This document shows positions 10,014 to 18,206 of a stretch of 64,000 bases of DNA, piece after piece. Both the position numbers and the translations under genes were made by a program. The notes under the pieces are model-generated. The model saw nothing but the letters and a program-made list of their open reading frames with translations. It had not been told where the DNA came from and made no database searches. Source of the DNA: Methylomonas rapida (GTDB taxonomy: Bacteria; Pseudomonadota; Gammaproteobacteria; Methylococcales; Methylomonadaceae); assembly GCF_024360925.2 (NCBI RefSeq), contig NZ_CP113517.1:310001-374000 (forward strand), given 5' to 3'. How positions within the stretch are numbered: position 1 is the stretch's first letter; every line of letters starts with the position of its first letter.

Positions 10014-10097
10014 GGATGAAGACGGGGGCGTGGCAACGTCATCGCATCAGATTCGAATCCTGTGGCGAAGTCTGGGCTGGTCGGGTTCATGGCGCCT

Positions 10098-11186
10098 TCA
10101 GGTGGAGGAGTCGTGATGGCGCTCGGCGATGCGGGCGAATTCCTCGAAATTCGCCAGGAAGGCATCGGCAACATCGGGATCGAAATGGCGGCCACGGCCG
10201 GCAACGATGATGTCGCGCGCGGCTTCGCAGGACATGGCCGGTTTGTACACACGCACCGAAATCAGCGCATCGAAGACATCGGCCAGCGCCATGAAGCGGG
10301 CGGCAACGGGGATGGCCTCTCCGGCCAGGCCATTGGGGTAGCCGCTGCCATCCCATTTTTCATGGTGCCAGTGGGCGATTTGCTTGGCCAGTACGAGGAA
10401 ATCCAGGGGCATGTCGATGTCGGCCTCGGCCTTCTCGATAGCTTCGACGCCCAGCCTGGCATGGGTTTTCATGACCATCCATTCGGCCTCGGTGAGCCGG
10501 TCCGGCTTGAGCAGGATCGCGTCGGGAATGCCGACCTTGCCGATGTCGTGCAGCGGGGCCGACTTGGTCAGCAGGTCACAGTAGCGCGGGGTGAGCACAT
10601 CGCTGAAGCGCGGGTGCCGGCGCAGCGCCGTGGCGAGCAGGTGGACATAGGCCTGAGTACGCAGAATGTGGTTGCCTGTTTCGGGATCGCGCGTTTCGGC
10701 CAGGTGGGCCAGGGCGCGGATGCTGACCAGTTGGGTCAGGTCATTTTCGCGCATGCGCCGCGCCACCTCTTCTTCCAGCAGCGTGTTGCGGTCGCGCAAA
10801 AAATCGCGGCCGCATTTGGCGTCGAGTTGAGTCCGCACACGGGCCAGCAGGATGCCGGGGCGAATCGGCTTGGTCAGGTAATCGGCAGCGCCCAGTTCCA
10901 GGCCAAGCTCCTCGTCGGCTTCGTCATCGAGTGCCGTGACGAAGAGGACTGGGATGTCGCGGGTGGCCGGTTCGGCGCGCAGCTCCCGCAGGACGTCGTA
11001 ACCATTCATCTCCGGCATCATTACGTCGAGCAGGATGAGATCGGGCGTCCGAGGGGGCTGCGCCGCAACCAGGCAGCGACGGCCAGAATTGGCTGCGCGC
11101 ACCCTGTAGTAAGGTTGCAGAAGCGTCGTCAGGATCGCGAGATTGGTTGGCTCGTCGTCGACGATTAGAATGGTGTGTTCAGGCAT
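10098..11186 (-). CDS. Response regulator with HD-GYP c-di-GMP phosphodiesterase domain
   Basis: A 362-residue RpfG-type protein and the first gene of the kai operon. The receiver domain (about 4-120) has the acidic pair D10-D11, phosphoacceptor D54 in LILLDVMMPEMNG and K107. The HD-GYP domain (about 150-350) keeps the metal and signature residues: HDIGKVGIPD (213-222), HHEKWDGSGYP (274-284) and ALADVFDAL. All the key residues are present, so it should hydrolyse cyclic di-GMP when switched by phosphorylation. The natural phosphodonor is probably the hybrid kinase at the other end of the operon, which is now broken. An AGGAG box precedes the ATG. Confidence 0.92.
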   Translation of the reverse strand: MPEHTILIVDDEPTNLAILTTLLQPYYRVRAANSGRRCLVAAQPPRTPDLILLDVMMPEMNGYDVLRELRAEPATRDIPVLFVTALDDEADEELGLELGAADYLTKPIRPGILLARVRTQLDAKCGRDFLRDRNTLLEEEVARRMRENDLTQLVSIRALAHLAETRDPETGNHILRTQAYVHLLATALRRHPRFSDVLTPRYCDLLTKSAPLHDIGKVGIPDAILLKPDRLTEAEWMVMKTHARLGVEAIEKAEADIDMPLDFLVLAKQIAHWHHEKWDGSGYPNGLAGEAIPVAARFMALADVFDALISVRVYKPAMSCEAARDIIVAGRGRHFDPDVADAFLANFEEFARIAERHHDSST

Positions 11187-11576
11187 GGAGGCTCCTGAGC
11201 GAAAACGTTATCAGGATTGTAGTGTTTTTCTTCCCGGCGCGCATGAGGCAAATTCGCACGCGCCGCCCACCTAATCAGGTTTTCGAGAAAACCAGCCGTT
11301 TGAATGGCGGCGGCCATGGCAAAGGGTTTGTCAGACAGCACCTGGCCGTTGAGTGAGGCCACCAATGACTGCTCTGCAGCTTGCATTCAGTGGCTGCAAG
11401 CGGTTTATCCTAGAAAAATCATTTGGTCCACGAAACATACGAAAATCACGAAAAGTTTCAAGCAGTCATCACGCCTAAGAGAGCAGCGCCGGACAGGTGA
11501 ATCGATAGGCTTCATGACGCAATGATTTATTCTGTGATTTTCGTGGGTTTGCTGCCGTTTTTAGGTTTATGCTCGG
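11187..11576. other. 390-bp gap between hoxW and the kai operon; presumed kai promoter region
   Basis: No convincing gene was found. On the minus strand a TACAAT hexamer at about 11214-11219 could be a -10 element for the kai operon, but no matching -35 box sits at the right distance. A 73-residue minus-strand reading frame (11386 to 11165) ends just after the HD-GYP start codon and could be a leader peptide; it lacks a ribosome-binding site and I do not recognise it. The right half holds CACGAAAA-type repeats. No clear terminator for hoxW is visible, so read-through from hox into kai cannot be excluded. Confidence 0.5.
11428..11546. repeat. CACGAAAATCAC-type intergenic repeat, inverted copies
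   Basis: The 11-mer ACGAAAATCAC at 11439-11449 recurs inverted as GTGATTTTCGT at 11534-11544, with further CACGAAA units around 11428-11455. Repeats of this wording are scattered in intergenic DNA of many bacterial genomes (recalled, not searched). The 84-bp spacer makes a stable RNA hairpin unlikely; it is more likely a dispersed short repeat. Confidence 0.5.
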
Positions 11577-12077
11577 TTAAAACTCGGTTATTGACTCCAG
11601 CAGCATCCTGTTCCCGGCAATGATGTCGGATATAGGCATGGCTACTAGCCGTTCAGCAAAGTCGCAAGCGTGTTGCAGATTTTCCGCGGCGCTGGCGCTG
11701 AGATCTTCGCCGAGTTCGAAGGATTCGGTTTTGATGCTGAGTAAAAAGCTTGGTGGGGGTGTTTGGCCGGTTACGGTCTCGAAGACTTGCAGCAACGCGG
11801 AGGGGCTCATCGCGTGGCTGGTATAGCTGTTGTCGCGGCAGGGCTTGAGCCGGGTAAAGGCAAAGGCGTCGTCGCCCGTGACCGAGGCGTCGACGAAAAT
11901 TACCAGCTCGCGTCCTTGCAAATCCAGCGCATGTTCGATCTGTAGTTGAAAATCGGTTAAAAATTCGATGCGGGCGGCATCGACCCGACGTTCCAGGTAG
12001 TCCAGAACCAGCGGGCCGACGGCATCATCGCCACGGCTGAGATTGCCGTAGCCGAACAGCAGGATGGGTTTGATCAT
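11577..12077 (-). CDS. hoxW: Hydrogenase maturation protease HoxW
   Basis: A 166-residue endopeptidase of the HybD/HycI family that removes the C-terminal tail of HoxH after nickel insertion. The family start FGYGNLSRGDDAVGPLV (about 8-24) and the metal-binding acidic residue in VIFVDASV (about 65) are present, and a His is found in SHAMSP (about 88). The ATG overlaps the hoxH stop (ATGA), so the protease is co-translated with its substrate. It is the last gene of the hox operon seen here; the hyp genes needed for cofactor assembly are not in the window. Confidence 0.9.
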   Translation of the reverse strand: MIKPILLFGYGNLSRGDDAVGPLVLDYLERRVDAARIEFLTDFQLQIEHALDLQGRELVIFVDASVTGDDAFAFTRLKPCRDNSYTSHAMSPSALLQVFETVTGQTPPPSFLLSIKTESFELGEDLSASAAENLQHACDFAERLVAMPISDIIAGNRMLLESITEF

Positions 12078-13573
12078 GTCAGTCCGTGTTCGAAAGCGCC
12101 GTTTCCGTGGCGCACCAGGCGATCTATCGTTTCACCTTGGGAATCGATCAGTTCCAGTTGTAGCGGCATTTTGCCGACCGCATGCGTCGCGCAGGACAGG
12201 CAAGGGTCATAGGCGCGGATGGCCACTTCCAGATTGTTCAGCAAGGGCTCGGTGAGTTCGCGACCGGACAGATATTCTGCTGCCACCTGCCGCACCGATT
12301 CGTTCATGCCCATGTTGTTGCTGGTGGTCGATACGATCAGGTTGGCCTTGGTGACGATGTCGTTGTCGTCGACCTGATAATGGTGGAACAGCGTGCCGCG
12401 CGGCGCTTCGATCACGCCTATGCCTTCGTAACGTTTTTCACCCTTGGCGACCAGATCGTTGCTCATCACATCCGGATCGTGCAGCAAGGTTTTGATGCTT
12501 TCGGCACAATGCAGCACTTCGATCAGGCGAGCCCAATGGAAGGCCAGCGTGCTGTGTACCATGGCTTCGCCGCCGTGTTGTTTGAAGTCGGCGCGAGCGG
12601 CTTCCGCCAGTGGCGTGTCGATGAAGTCGCAGTTGTTGACGCGCGCCAGCGGTCCGACGCGATACCAGCCCAGGTCTTTACCCAATGATGTCAGGTACGG
12701 GAACTTCATGTAGCTCCAGGAACGCACTTCTTCATGGATCAGGTCGGTGTAATCGCAGTAGTCGAAATGATCGACGATGGTTTCGCCTTTGTCGTTTTTG
12801 GCCCGAATGCCGCCGTGATATAGCTCCAGCGCGCCGTTGGGTTTGACCAGGCCCAGGTAATTGCTGCGTATCGTGGCGAATTCGTCGTAGAACGGCAGGT
12901 TCGAGGTATGCACTTGTTTGATCAGGGCGACGGCGGCTTCCGACCAGGCAATCATCTGATCGATGTCCTGCAGCAGATAATCGCGTTCTTCCTTGCTCAA
13001 GGCCTTGTTCATGCCGCCGGCAATGGCGCCGGTGCCATGCACGCGTTTGCCGGACACCATGCGGATGACTTCCTGGCCGTATTTGCGCAATTTGACGCCT
13101 TGCAGGCCGATGTCGGGATATTCGGCCAGTACCGCGATCACGTTGCGTTTACCGATGTCGCTTTCGAAACCGAACAGCAAATCGGGGCTGGATAGATGGA
13201 AAAAGTGCAGCGCATGCGATTGCAGCACTTGGCCGAAATGCAGCAGGCGGCGCAATTTGTCGGCGGCCGGCGGCAGATTGTCCGGATCGACGCCGACCAG
13301 TTGGTCTATGGCCTTGGCTGCGGCCAGATGGTGGCTGACCGGACAAATGCCGCACAGGCGTTGCACCATGACGGGTAGTTCCCAGTACGGGCGGCCCTGG
13401 ATGAATTTTTCGAAGCCGCGAAACTCGACGATGTGCAGCCGGGCTTGTTGTATCTTGTTGTTTTCATCGAGCAACAAGCTGACTTTGCCGTGGCCTTCGA
13501 CGCGGGAAACGGGATCGACCACCACCCGTTTCAGGTTGGCGGGGTTGGAGGCGGTTTCAAGATGTTCGTACAT
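12074..13573 (-). CDS. hoxH: NAD-reducing hydrogenase large subunit HoxH
   Basis: The 499-residue [NiFe] active-site subunit. The nickel-binding cysteines lie in RLCGICPVSHH (C74, C77) near the N-terminus and in DPCLSCATH (C458, C461) near the C-terminus. After His464 a 35-residue tail follows, which is the expected pro-peptide cut by HoxW before the enzyme is active. With HoxY it forms the hydrogenase half of a soluble group 3d bidirectional enzyme (H2 + NAD+ to NADH + H+). It lies 12 bases after hoxY in the same operon. Confidence 0.96.
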   Translation of the reverse strand: MYEHLETASNPANLKRVVVDPVSRVEGHGKVSLLLDENNKIQQARLHIVEFRGFEKFIQGRPYWELPVMVQRLCGICPVSHHLAAAKAIDQLVGVDPDNLPPAADKLRRLLHFGQVLQSHALHFFHLSSPDLLFGFESDIGKRNVIAVLAEYPDIGLQGVKLRKYGQEVIRMVSGKRVHGTGAIAGGMNKALSKEERDYLLQDIDQMIAWSEAAVALIKQVHTSNLPFYDEFATIRSNYLGLVKPNGALELYHGGIRAKNDKGETIVDHFDYCDYTDLIHEEVRSWSYMKFPYLTSLGKDLGWYRVGPLARVNNCDFIDTPLAEAARADFKQHGGEAMVHSTLAFHWARLIEVLHCAESIKTLLHDPDVMSNDLVAKGEKRYEGIGVIEAPRGTLFHHYQVDDNDIVTKANLIVSTTSNNMGMNESVRQVAAEYLSGRELTEPLLNNLEVAIRAYDPCLSCATHAVGKMPLQLELIDSQGETIDRLVRHGNGAFEHGLT

Positions 13574-13585
13574 AAGGGTTCCTCG

Positions 13586-14125
13586 TTAGTCGTAATGGAC
13601 TAATTCATAGGGTAAAGCCGGTTCGCGGCCTTCCACCAGCGCGGTCAGGAAGGTCCAGAATACGTCGGCGGACGGTGGGCAGCCCGGCATGAAGTAATCG
13701 ACCTTGACGATTTCATGGATGGGATGCACCTTGTCGAGCAATAACGGCAGCTCCGGATCGCTGGGGATTTGCGCGTTTTCGACGCCAATGCCATCGCGAT
13801 AGGCTTCCAGCAGGCAGTCTTCCAGATTGACATAATTGCGCATCGCCGGCAGGCCGCCGTTGATCGCGCAGGCGCCGACGGCGACCAGGATTTTGCAGTT
13901 TTTGCGGAACTCGCGCAGCACATGCACGTTTTCCGAGTTGCAGACGCCGCCTTCGATCAAGCCGATGTCGCACGGTCCGCAATGTTCGATGTCGGTAATC
14001 GGCGAACGGTCGAATTCGGCGACCTCGGCCAGCGCAACGATGCGCTCGTCGATGTCCAGAAACGACATGTGACAGCCGAAGCAACCCGCCAGGGAGGTGG
14101 TTGCGACTTTGATCTTATTTGTCAT
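13586..14125 (-). CDS. hoxY: NAD-reducing hydrogenase small subunit HoxY
   Basis: A 179-residue small subunit holding the proximal [4Fe-4S] cluster that carries electrons from the Ni-Fe site of HoxH to the diaphorase part. Cluster cysteines are seen in AGCFGCHMS (about 13-21), the GGVCNSEN and GACAINGG segments, and PGCPPSADVFW near 150. There is no Tat signal, as expected of the cytoplasmic Hox type. The start at 14125 has a strong AGGAGG box and overlaps the end of hoxU by 11 bases; a longer upstream reading is a run-on into hoxU and is rejected. Confidence 0.94.
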   Translation of the reverse strand: MTNKIKVATTSLAGCFGCHMSFLDIDERIVALAEVAEFDRSPITDIEHCGPCDIGLIEGGVCNSENVHVLREFRKNCKILVAVGACAINGGLPAMRNYVNLEDCLLEAYRDGIGVENAQIPSDPELPLLLDKVHPIHEIVKVDYFMPGCPPSADVFWTFLTALVEGREPALPYELVHYD

Positions 14126-14879
14126 GGGCGACCTCCTGGGATGGGGCGAGTGCGGCAGCGGGTCGGGAACAGGAGCCGCCTTCCGCGGCGAGCGCCACTT
14201 CGCTGATTTGTTTGTGGTCGTAAATACGTTGTCCAATCGGTACCTGGAAGCCCGTGCGTTTGATCAGAATCGCGCCGGTCGGGCAGATATGCGCGGCGCA
14301 GTCGTCGACCGCTATGTCGCTATCCTTCAGTTGTCCGCTCGGCGAATTGATGACCAAGCGCTTGTTGATGCCGCGGCCGGCGATGCCGAACACGTTCTTG
14401 CCGTCTTTTTCCTGGCTGGCGCGCACGCACAGATTGCAGAAAATGCAGCGGTTGTGGTCTATCAGAATGTCCGGATGCGAGGCATCGACTTCCCTAAGGG
14501 CGAAGAAATGCGGGAAATGGTTGTCATACATCTGTAAATGGTAGGCCACGCCTTGCAATTGGCAGTTGCCGGATTTTTCGCAGGACGGGCAGAAATGATT
14601 GCCTTCGACGAACAGCATTTGCGTGATGCGGCGGCGGTCATGCGCCAGTTCGTCGTTGTTGCTGATGACGGTCTGGCCGTCCGCGGCCGGAAAGGTGCAG
14701 GCCGAGCAGTTGCGACCATTGACCTTGACGGTGCAGAGCTTGCAGCTGCCGTGCGGGGTGTAGCCCGGTTTGTGGCACAGATGCGGAATGTAGACGCCGG
14801 CTGCGGTGGCGGCTTCGATGATGGTTTGGCCTTCGGTGAACGGGATGGTTTGGCCGTCGAGATTGATGGTGCCTGTCAT
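14115..14879 (-). CDS. hoxU: NAD-reducing hydrogenase diaphorase subunit HoxU
   Basis: A 254-residue NuoG-like iron-sulfur subunit that wires the HoxF flavin to HoxY. The N-terminal [2Fe-2S] ferredoxin fold has HLCHKPGYTPHGSCKLC (about 35-51) and CSACTFPA. The His-Cys [4Fe-4S] site is in HFCPSCEKSGNC (about 100-111), and two further sites are in CIFCNLCVRAS and CAAHICPTGAI. The ATG at 14879 is preceded by GGAGGAATAAC, which contains the hoxF stop, giving tight coupling. Length and motifs match HoxU rather than full NuoG. Confidence 0.94.
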   Translation of the reverse strand: MTGTINLDGQTIPFTEGQTIIEAATAAGVYIPHLCHKPGYTPHGSCKLCTVKVNGRNCSACTFPAADGQTVISNNDELAHDRRRITQMLFVEGNHFCPSCEKSGNCQLQGVAYHLQMYDNHFPHFFALREVDASHPDILIDHNRCIFCNLCVRASQEKDGKNVFGIAGRGINKRLVINSPSGQLKDSDIAVDDCAAHICPTGAILIKRTGFQVPIGQRIYDHKQISEVALAAEGGSCSRPAAALAPSQEVAHDK

Positions 14880-14880
14880 G

Positions 14881-16662
14881 TTATTCCTCCACTTGCGACA
14901 AATGCGCGGCGGCATCGTCGCGATGCGCCATGCGGCGAGCGATTGCCAGCGAGCCGTCCAGATCGAAGCCGGGCTCGTAGCTGATGTCTTTCAGTTGCTT
15001 TTCATAGACGTCGGGATAGCGTTGCAGCGTGGTTAAAATGGGATTGGCCGCGGTTTGGCCCAAGCCGCAGTGGCTGTTGCTTTTGACCAGTTGGCAGATT
15101 TTTTCCAGTTCAGCCACGTCGCCCGCCGAGCCGTGGCCGTTGACGATTTTATCCAGTTGATTTTTCAGCAGCGAGGTGCCGACCCGGCAAGGCGTGCAGA
15201 AGCCGCAACTCTCGTGAGCGAAGAAGTGCGTGAAGTTCTGCGCGATGGCCAGCACGTTGCGGCTGTGGTTGAAGACGATGAACGAGCCGCCGGTGGCAAG
15301 ATCTTCAAAGGCGAGCTTTCTATCCAATTCCTGATTGGAGATAAAGGTACCGGACGGGCCGCCGATTTGCACGCCCATGACGTCTTCGGCGCCGCAATCA
15401 TCCAGAATCTGGCGAATTGGGGTGCCGAAGGGATATTCGTAGATGCCGGGCTTCGCGCAGTCGCCGCAAATGCTGAGTATTTTGCTGCCGGTCGATTTCT
15501 CGGTGCCGACCTTGGCGAACCAGTCGCCGCCGTGAATGGCGATATTGGCTGCGGCCATGAAAGTTTCCACGTTGTTGACGACCGTGGGTTTATTCAAATA
15601 ACCGCTGCTGACGGGATAGGGCGGGCGATTGCGCGGTATGCCGGGCTTGCCTTCCAGCGATTCGATCAAGGCCGATTCCTCGCCGCAAATATAAGCGCCG
15701 GCACCCAGGCAGATTTCGATGTCGAAATCCAGCCCTAGGCCGAGGATGTCGGTACCCAGCAGGTTTTCGTCCCGCCGTTGTGCCAGAGTGGCTTGTAGTT
15801 TGTCGTACAGGTGTAGATATTCACCGCGCAGGTATAAAAAACCTTGTTTCGCGCCGATGATGGCCGCGCAGAGCGTCATGCCTTCAAACACCTGGTCGGC
15901 ATAGCTGTTCAGCAATACCCTGTCCTTGAAGGTGCCGGGCTCACCCTCGTCGGCATTGCAAACCACATAATGGGCATCGGCTTTTTCTTCGGCGCAGAAG
16001 CGCCATTTCATCGCGGTTTTAAAACCGGCCCCGCCTCGGCCGCGCAGGCCGGAATAGTCGAGTTCGGCCAAGGTAGACGACGTGCCGTTGCTGAAGGCAG
16101 CCTGGATGGCCGTGCCTTTCTCGAACGAGGCATTGAGCAGCAACCCTGCCTTATGAATATTGTCGTTGACCGCAAACAAGTGTGCGGGCCATTCCTGCAA
16201 CGGTGTTTGCCCTTCGATCAAAATCGCGATTTCATCGATTTTGGGTCTGTCCAGTCGCGTCAAAGCCAAACCGTTGACCAGACCGGCCGGTCCCTGGTCG
16301 CACATGCCGGTGCAGGAGGTGTTGTTCAAACTGACCAGGCCATCGGCCCGGACTTCGCCAACCTTGACTTTCAATGCGCTGGACAGGTAGCTGAGCAGGT
16401 TTTCCTTATCCAGCATACGGTCGGTGATCGAATCGCTGATCAGAATATCGTAGCGGCCCTGCGGGGTCAGGTGGAAAAAGCTGTAGAATTCGACGACCGC
16501 TATGATTTGGGTGCGCGGTATCTTGAGGGCCACGGCCAGAATGTCGATGGCTTCGGCGGGAATATGGCGATATTCGGCTTGTACGTCTCTCAGTATCGAC
16601 ATTAGCCTAACCGGTTGGTAATTTGCTTTTGCCAGCACTGTATCTAAGAATGTTTTCATCAT
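14881..16662 (-). CDS. hoxF: NAD-reducing hydrogenase diaphorase subunit HoxF (with NuoE-like N-terminus)
   Basis: A 593-residue NADH-binding flavoprotein subunit. The N-terminal 150 residues resemble NuoE, and only the second cysteine pair (TSCTGMCDQG) is visible, so this [2Fe-2S] site may be incomplete. The central part is NuoF-like with the FMN/NAD loop YSGLRGRGGAGFKTAMKW (about 205-222), and the end carries the [4Fe-4S] cysteines in ESCGFCTPCRVGT (about 484) and NSHCGLGQ. The length matches HoxF of the Cupriavidus type, in which the NuoE part is fused; no separate hoxE or hoxI is present. It is the first gene of hoxFUYHW, and its 5' end is 34 bp from the divergent DUF721 gene. Confidence 0.95.
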   Translation of the reverse strand: MMKTFLDTVLAKANYQPVRLMSILRDVQAEYRHIPAEAIDILAVALKIPRTQIIAVVEFYSFFHLTPQGRYDILISDSITDRMLDKENLLSYLSSALKVKVGEVRADGLVSLNNTSCTGMCDQGPAGLVNGLALTRLDRPKIDEIAILIEGQTPLQEWPAHLFAVNDNIHKAGLLLNASFEKGTAIQAAFSNGTSSTLAELDYSGLRGRGGAGFKTAMKWRFCAEEKADAHYVVCNADEGEPGTFKDRVLLNSYADQVFEGMTLCAAIIGAKQGFLYLRGEYLHLYDKLQATLAQRRDENLLGTDILGLGLDFDIEICLGAGAYICGEESALIESLEGKPGIPRNRPPYPVSSGYLNKPTVVNNVETFMAAANIAIHGGDWFAKVGTEKSTGSKILSICGDCAKPGIYEYPFGTPIRQILDDCGAEDVMGVQIGGPSGTFISNQELDRKLAFEDLATGGSFIVFNHSRNVLAIAQNFTHFFAHESCGFCTPCRVGTSLLKNQLDKIVNGHGSAGDVAELEKICQLVKSNSHCGLGQTAANPILTTLQRYPDVYEKQLKDISYEPGFDLDGSLAIARRMAHRDDAAAHLSQVEE

Positions 16663-16696
16663 AGGGCTACCGGTTAATTAAGTTGTTTGGAAAATT

Positions 16697-17152
16697 ATGG
16701 ATCACTCAAAAAAAACCGTTTTCAGACCGGCCTTGAATTTTGAAGGCGGAGCGCTGGCGAAGTGCCTGGAACAAATCGCCGAGCAAAATCGCGTTTTGCG
16801 CATCGTGCGCGCCGCGTTACCAGCAAGCATAGCAGAGCATGCGGAGCATTGTGTAATAAGCGCTAGTCGATTGGTCGTCTATACCGACTCTTCGGCTTGG
16901 GCGTCGCAAATTCGTTTCTTCCAGCAAGCAATACTAAACAAATTGCAGGAGTCTGGACAGCAAAAAATCGTTAAGGTGCAAGTAAAGCTTTATTCGCCTC
17001 TGCCGGAATTCAAGGCCAGTCCGGCTGCGCGTCTGCCTAGCGCCGAAACTGTTCAAGCGTTGTTAAGGCAAGTCGATGAAAATAGCGAGGATGTGCTGAA
17101 TCGGGCGCTAGCCAAATTGGCGCGGACGCTGAGTAAGCGGCTTGAGAATTGA
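16697..17152 (+). CDS. DUF721 (DciA-like) protein
   Basis: A 151-residue protein of the DUF721 family. Members near lpxC and secA are common in proteobacteria, and related DciA proteins load the replicative helicase; whether this short form does so is not shown. The typical core VVYTDSSAWASQIRFFQQAI (about 60-79) is clear, with a basic surface and a helical C-terminus (TVQALLRQVDENSEDVLNRA, about 118-137). It is transcribed against lpxC and away from hoxF. The start at 16697 is only 34 bases from the hoxF start, so the two promoters must overlap or lie inside the facing genes. Confidence 0.85.
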   Translation: MDHSKKTVFRPALNFEGGALAKCLEQIAEQNRVLRIVRAALPASIAEHAEHCVISASRLVVYTDSSAWASQIRFFQQAILNKLQESGQQKIVKVQVKLYSPLPEFKASPAARLPSAETVQALLRQVDENSEDVLNRALAKLARTLSKRLEN

Positions 17153-17174
17153 AGCCCGCAACCAGTCGGGCTTC
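17151..17174. terminator. Hairpin between convergent DUF721 and lpxC genes
   Basis: GAAGCCCG pairs with CGGGCTTC around an 8-base loop, starting at the DUF721 stop codon. No T-run follows on either strand, so it is a weak candidate for a shared terminator. Confidence 0.35.
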
Positions 17175-17199
17175 AAATGGGTTTGGATCTTGACGGAGA

Positions 17200-18123
17200 T
17201 TAGCGGGCGGCGGCCGCGGCTTGCGCGGAGCGCATGAAGGAAATCGGCGCATCGTCAGTGCTGTCAAAAGAGATCATTTCCCAAGCCTCTTTATCTTCCA
17301 GCAATGTCAGCAGCAATTTGTTGTTCAGCGCATGGCCCGATTTAAAGCCCCGGTATTCGCCAATCAGGCTGTGGCCCAATAAATACAGGTCGCCAATCGC
17401 GTCGAGGATTTTGTGTTTGACGAATTCATCGGCATAACGCAAGCCATCTTCGTTCAATACCTTGTCGTCATCGACCACGATGGCGTTATCCAGGCTGCCG
17501 CCCAGCGCCAGATTGTTTTCCCGCAGGAATTCAATGTCGCGCATGAAGCCGAAGGTGCGAGCCCGGCTGACTTCCTTGACGAAAGTCGTCGATGAAAAGT
17601 CCATTACTGCGGTTTTGAGATGATCTGAAAAAGCCGGATGTTCGAAATCGATGGTAAACGTCACTTTGAAACCGTCGAAAGGTTCAAACGCGGCCCATTT
17701 GTCGCCGTCCTCGACCCGTATGGTTTTTTTGATCCGAATGTATTTCTTGGGAGCTTCCTGCTCGACGACGCCGGCCGATTGCAGCAAAAACACGAAAGGG
17801 CCTGCGCTACCGTCCATGATCGGTACTTCAGGGGCACTGACATCGACGATCGCATTGTCGATGCCCAAACCCGCCATCGCCGACAGCAAATGCTCCACGG
17901 TTGAGACCTTGATGTCGCCGCTGACCAACGTGGTCGATAATTTGGTTTCACCCACATTTTCGGGGCGTGCCTCTATCATGACCGGGGTTTCCAGGTCGAC
18001 CCGGCGGAAACGAATGCCGGTATTGGGTTCTGCAGGGTGCAGCGTCAGATAGACTTTGTCGCCCGTGTGCAAGCCAACGCCCGTGGCGCGAATGGTGTTT
18101 TTTAGAGTGCGTTGTTTGATCAT
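17200..18123 (-). CDS. lpxC: UDP-3-O-acyl-N-acetylglucosamine deacetylase LpxC
   Basis: The 307-residue zinc deacetylase that commits UDP-acyl-GlcNAc to lipid A synthesis. Full length for the family, opening with [18 protein letters not shown]. The first zinc ligand is in [13 protein letters not shown] (H78), and the others are in [15 protein letters not shown] (about 237-251). It closes the dcw cluster after ftsZ, the usual gammaproteobacterial order, with an 83-base gap that may hold its own promoter. LpxC level is usually controlled by proteolysis of the C-terminus; here the tail is Ala-rich (SAQAAAAAR). Confidence 0.96.
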   Translation of the reverse strand: MIKQRTLKNTIRATGVGLHTGDKVYLTLHPAEPNTGIRFRRVDLETPVMIEARPENVGETKLSTTLVSGDIKVSTVEHLLSAMAGLGIDNAIVDVSAPEVPIMDGSAGPFVFLLQSAGVVEQEAPKKYIRIKKTIRVEDGDKWAAFEPFDGFKVTFTIDFEHPAFSDHLKTAVMDFSSTTFVKEVSRARTFGFMRDIEFLRENNLALGGSLDNAIVVDDDKVLNEDGLRYADEFVKHKILDAIGDLYLLGHSLIGEYRGFKSGHALNNKLLLTLLEDKEAWEMISFDSTDDAPISFMRSAQAAAAAR

Positions 18124-18206
18124 GAAATGCCGGCAGAGAAATAAAGCAAAGCAGGGAAGTCTACCATAGTTTATATGATAGCCTCCCTTTCACGGATGGT
18201 TGGATG

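Noticed and set aside
1..11186. A KaiA homologue in the kai operon
   Set aside because: None of the products has KaiA features; the extra proteins are PAS, HD-GYP and kinase types.
15844..16605. 253-codon plus-strand frame opposite hoxF
   Set aside because: Shadow frame; HoxF is full length on the minus strand.
17153..17199. Strong shared terminator between DUF721 and lpxC
   Set aside because: The hairpin has no T-run on either strand; kept only as a low-confidence feature.
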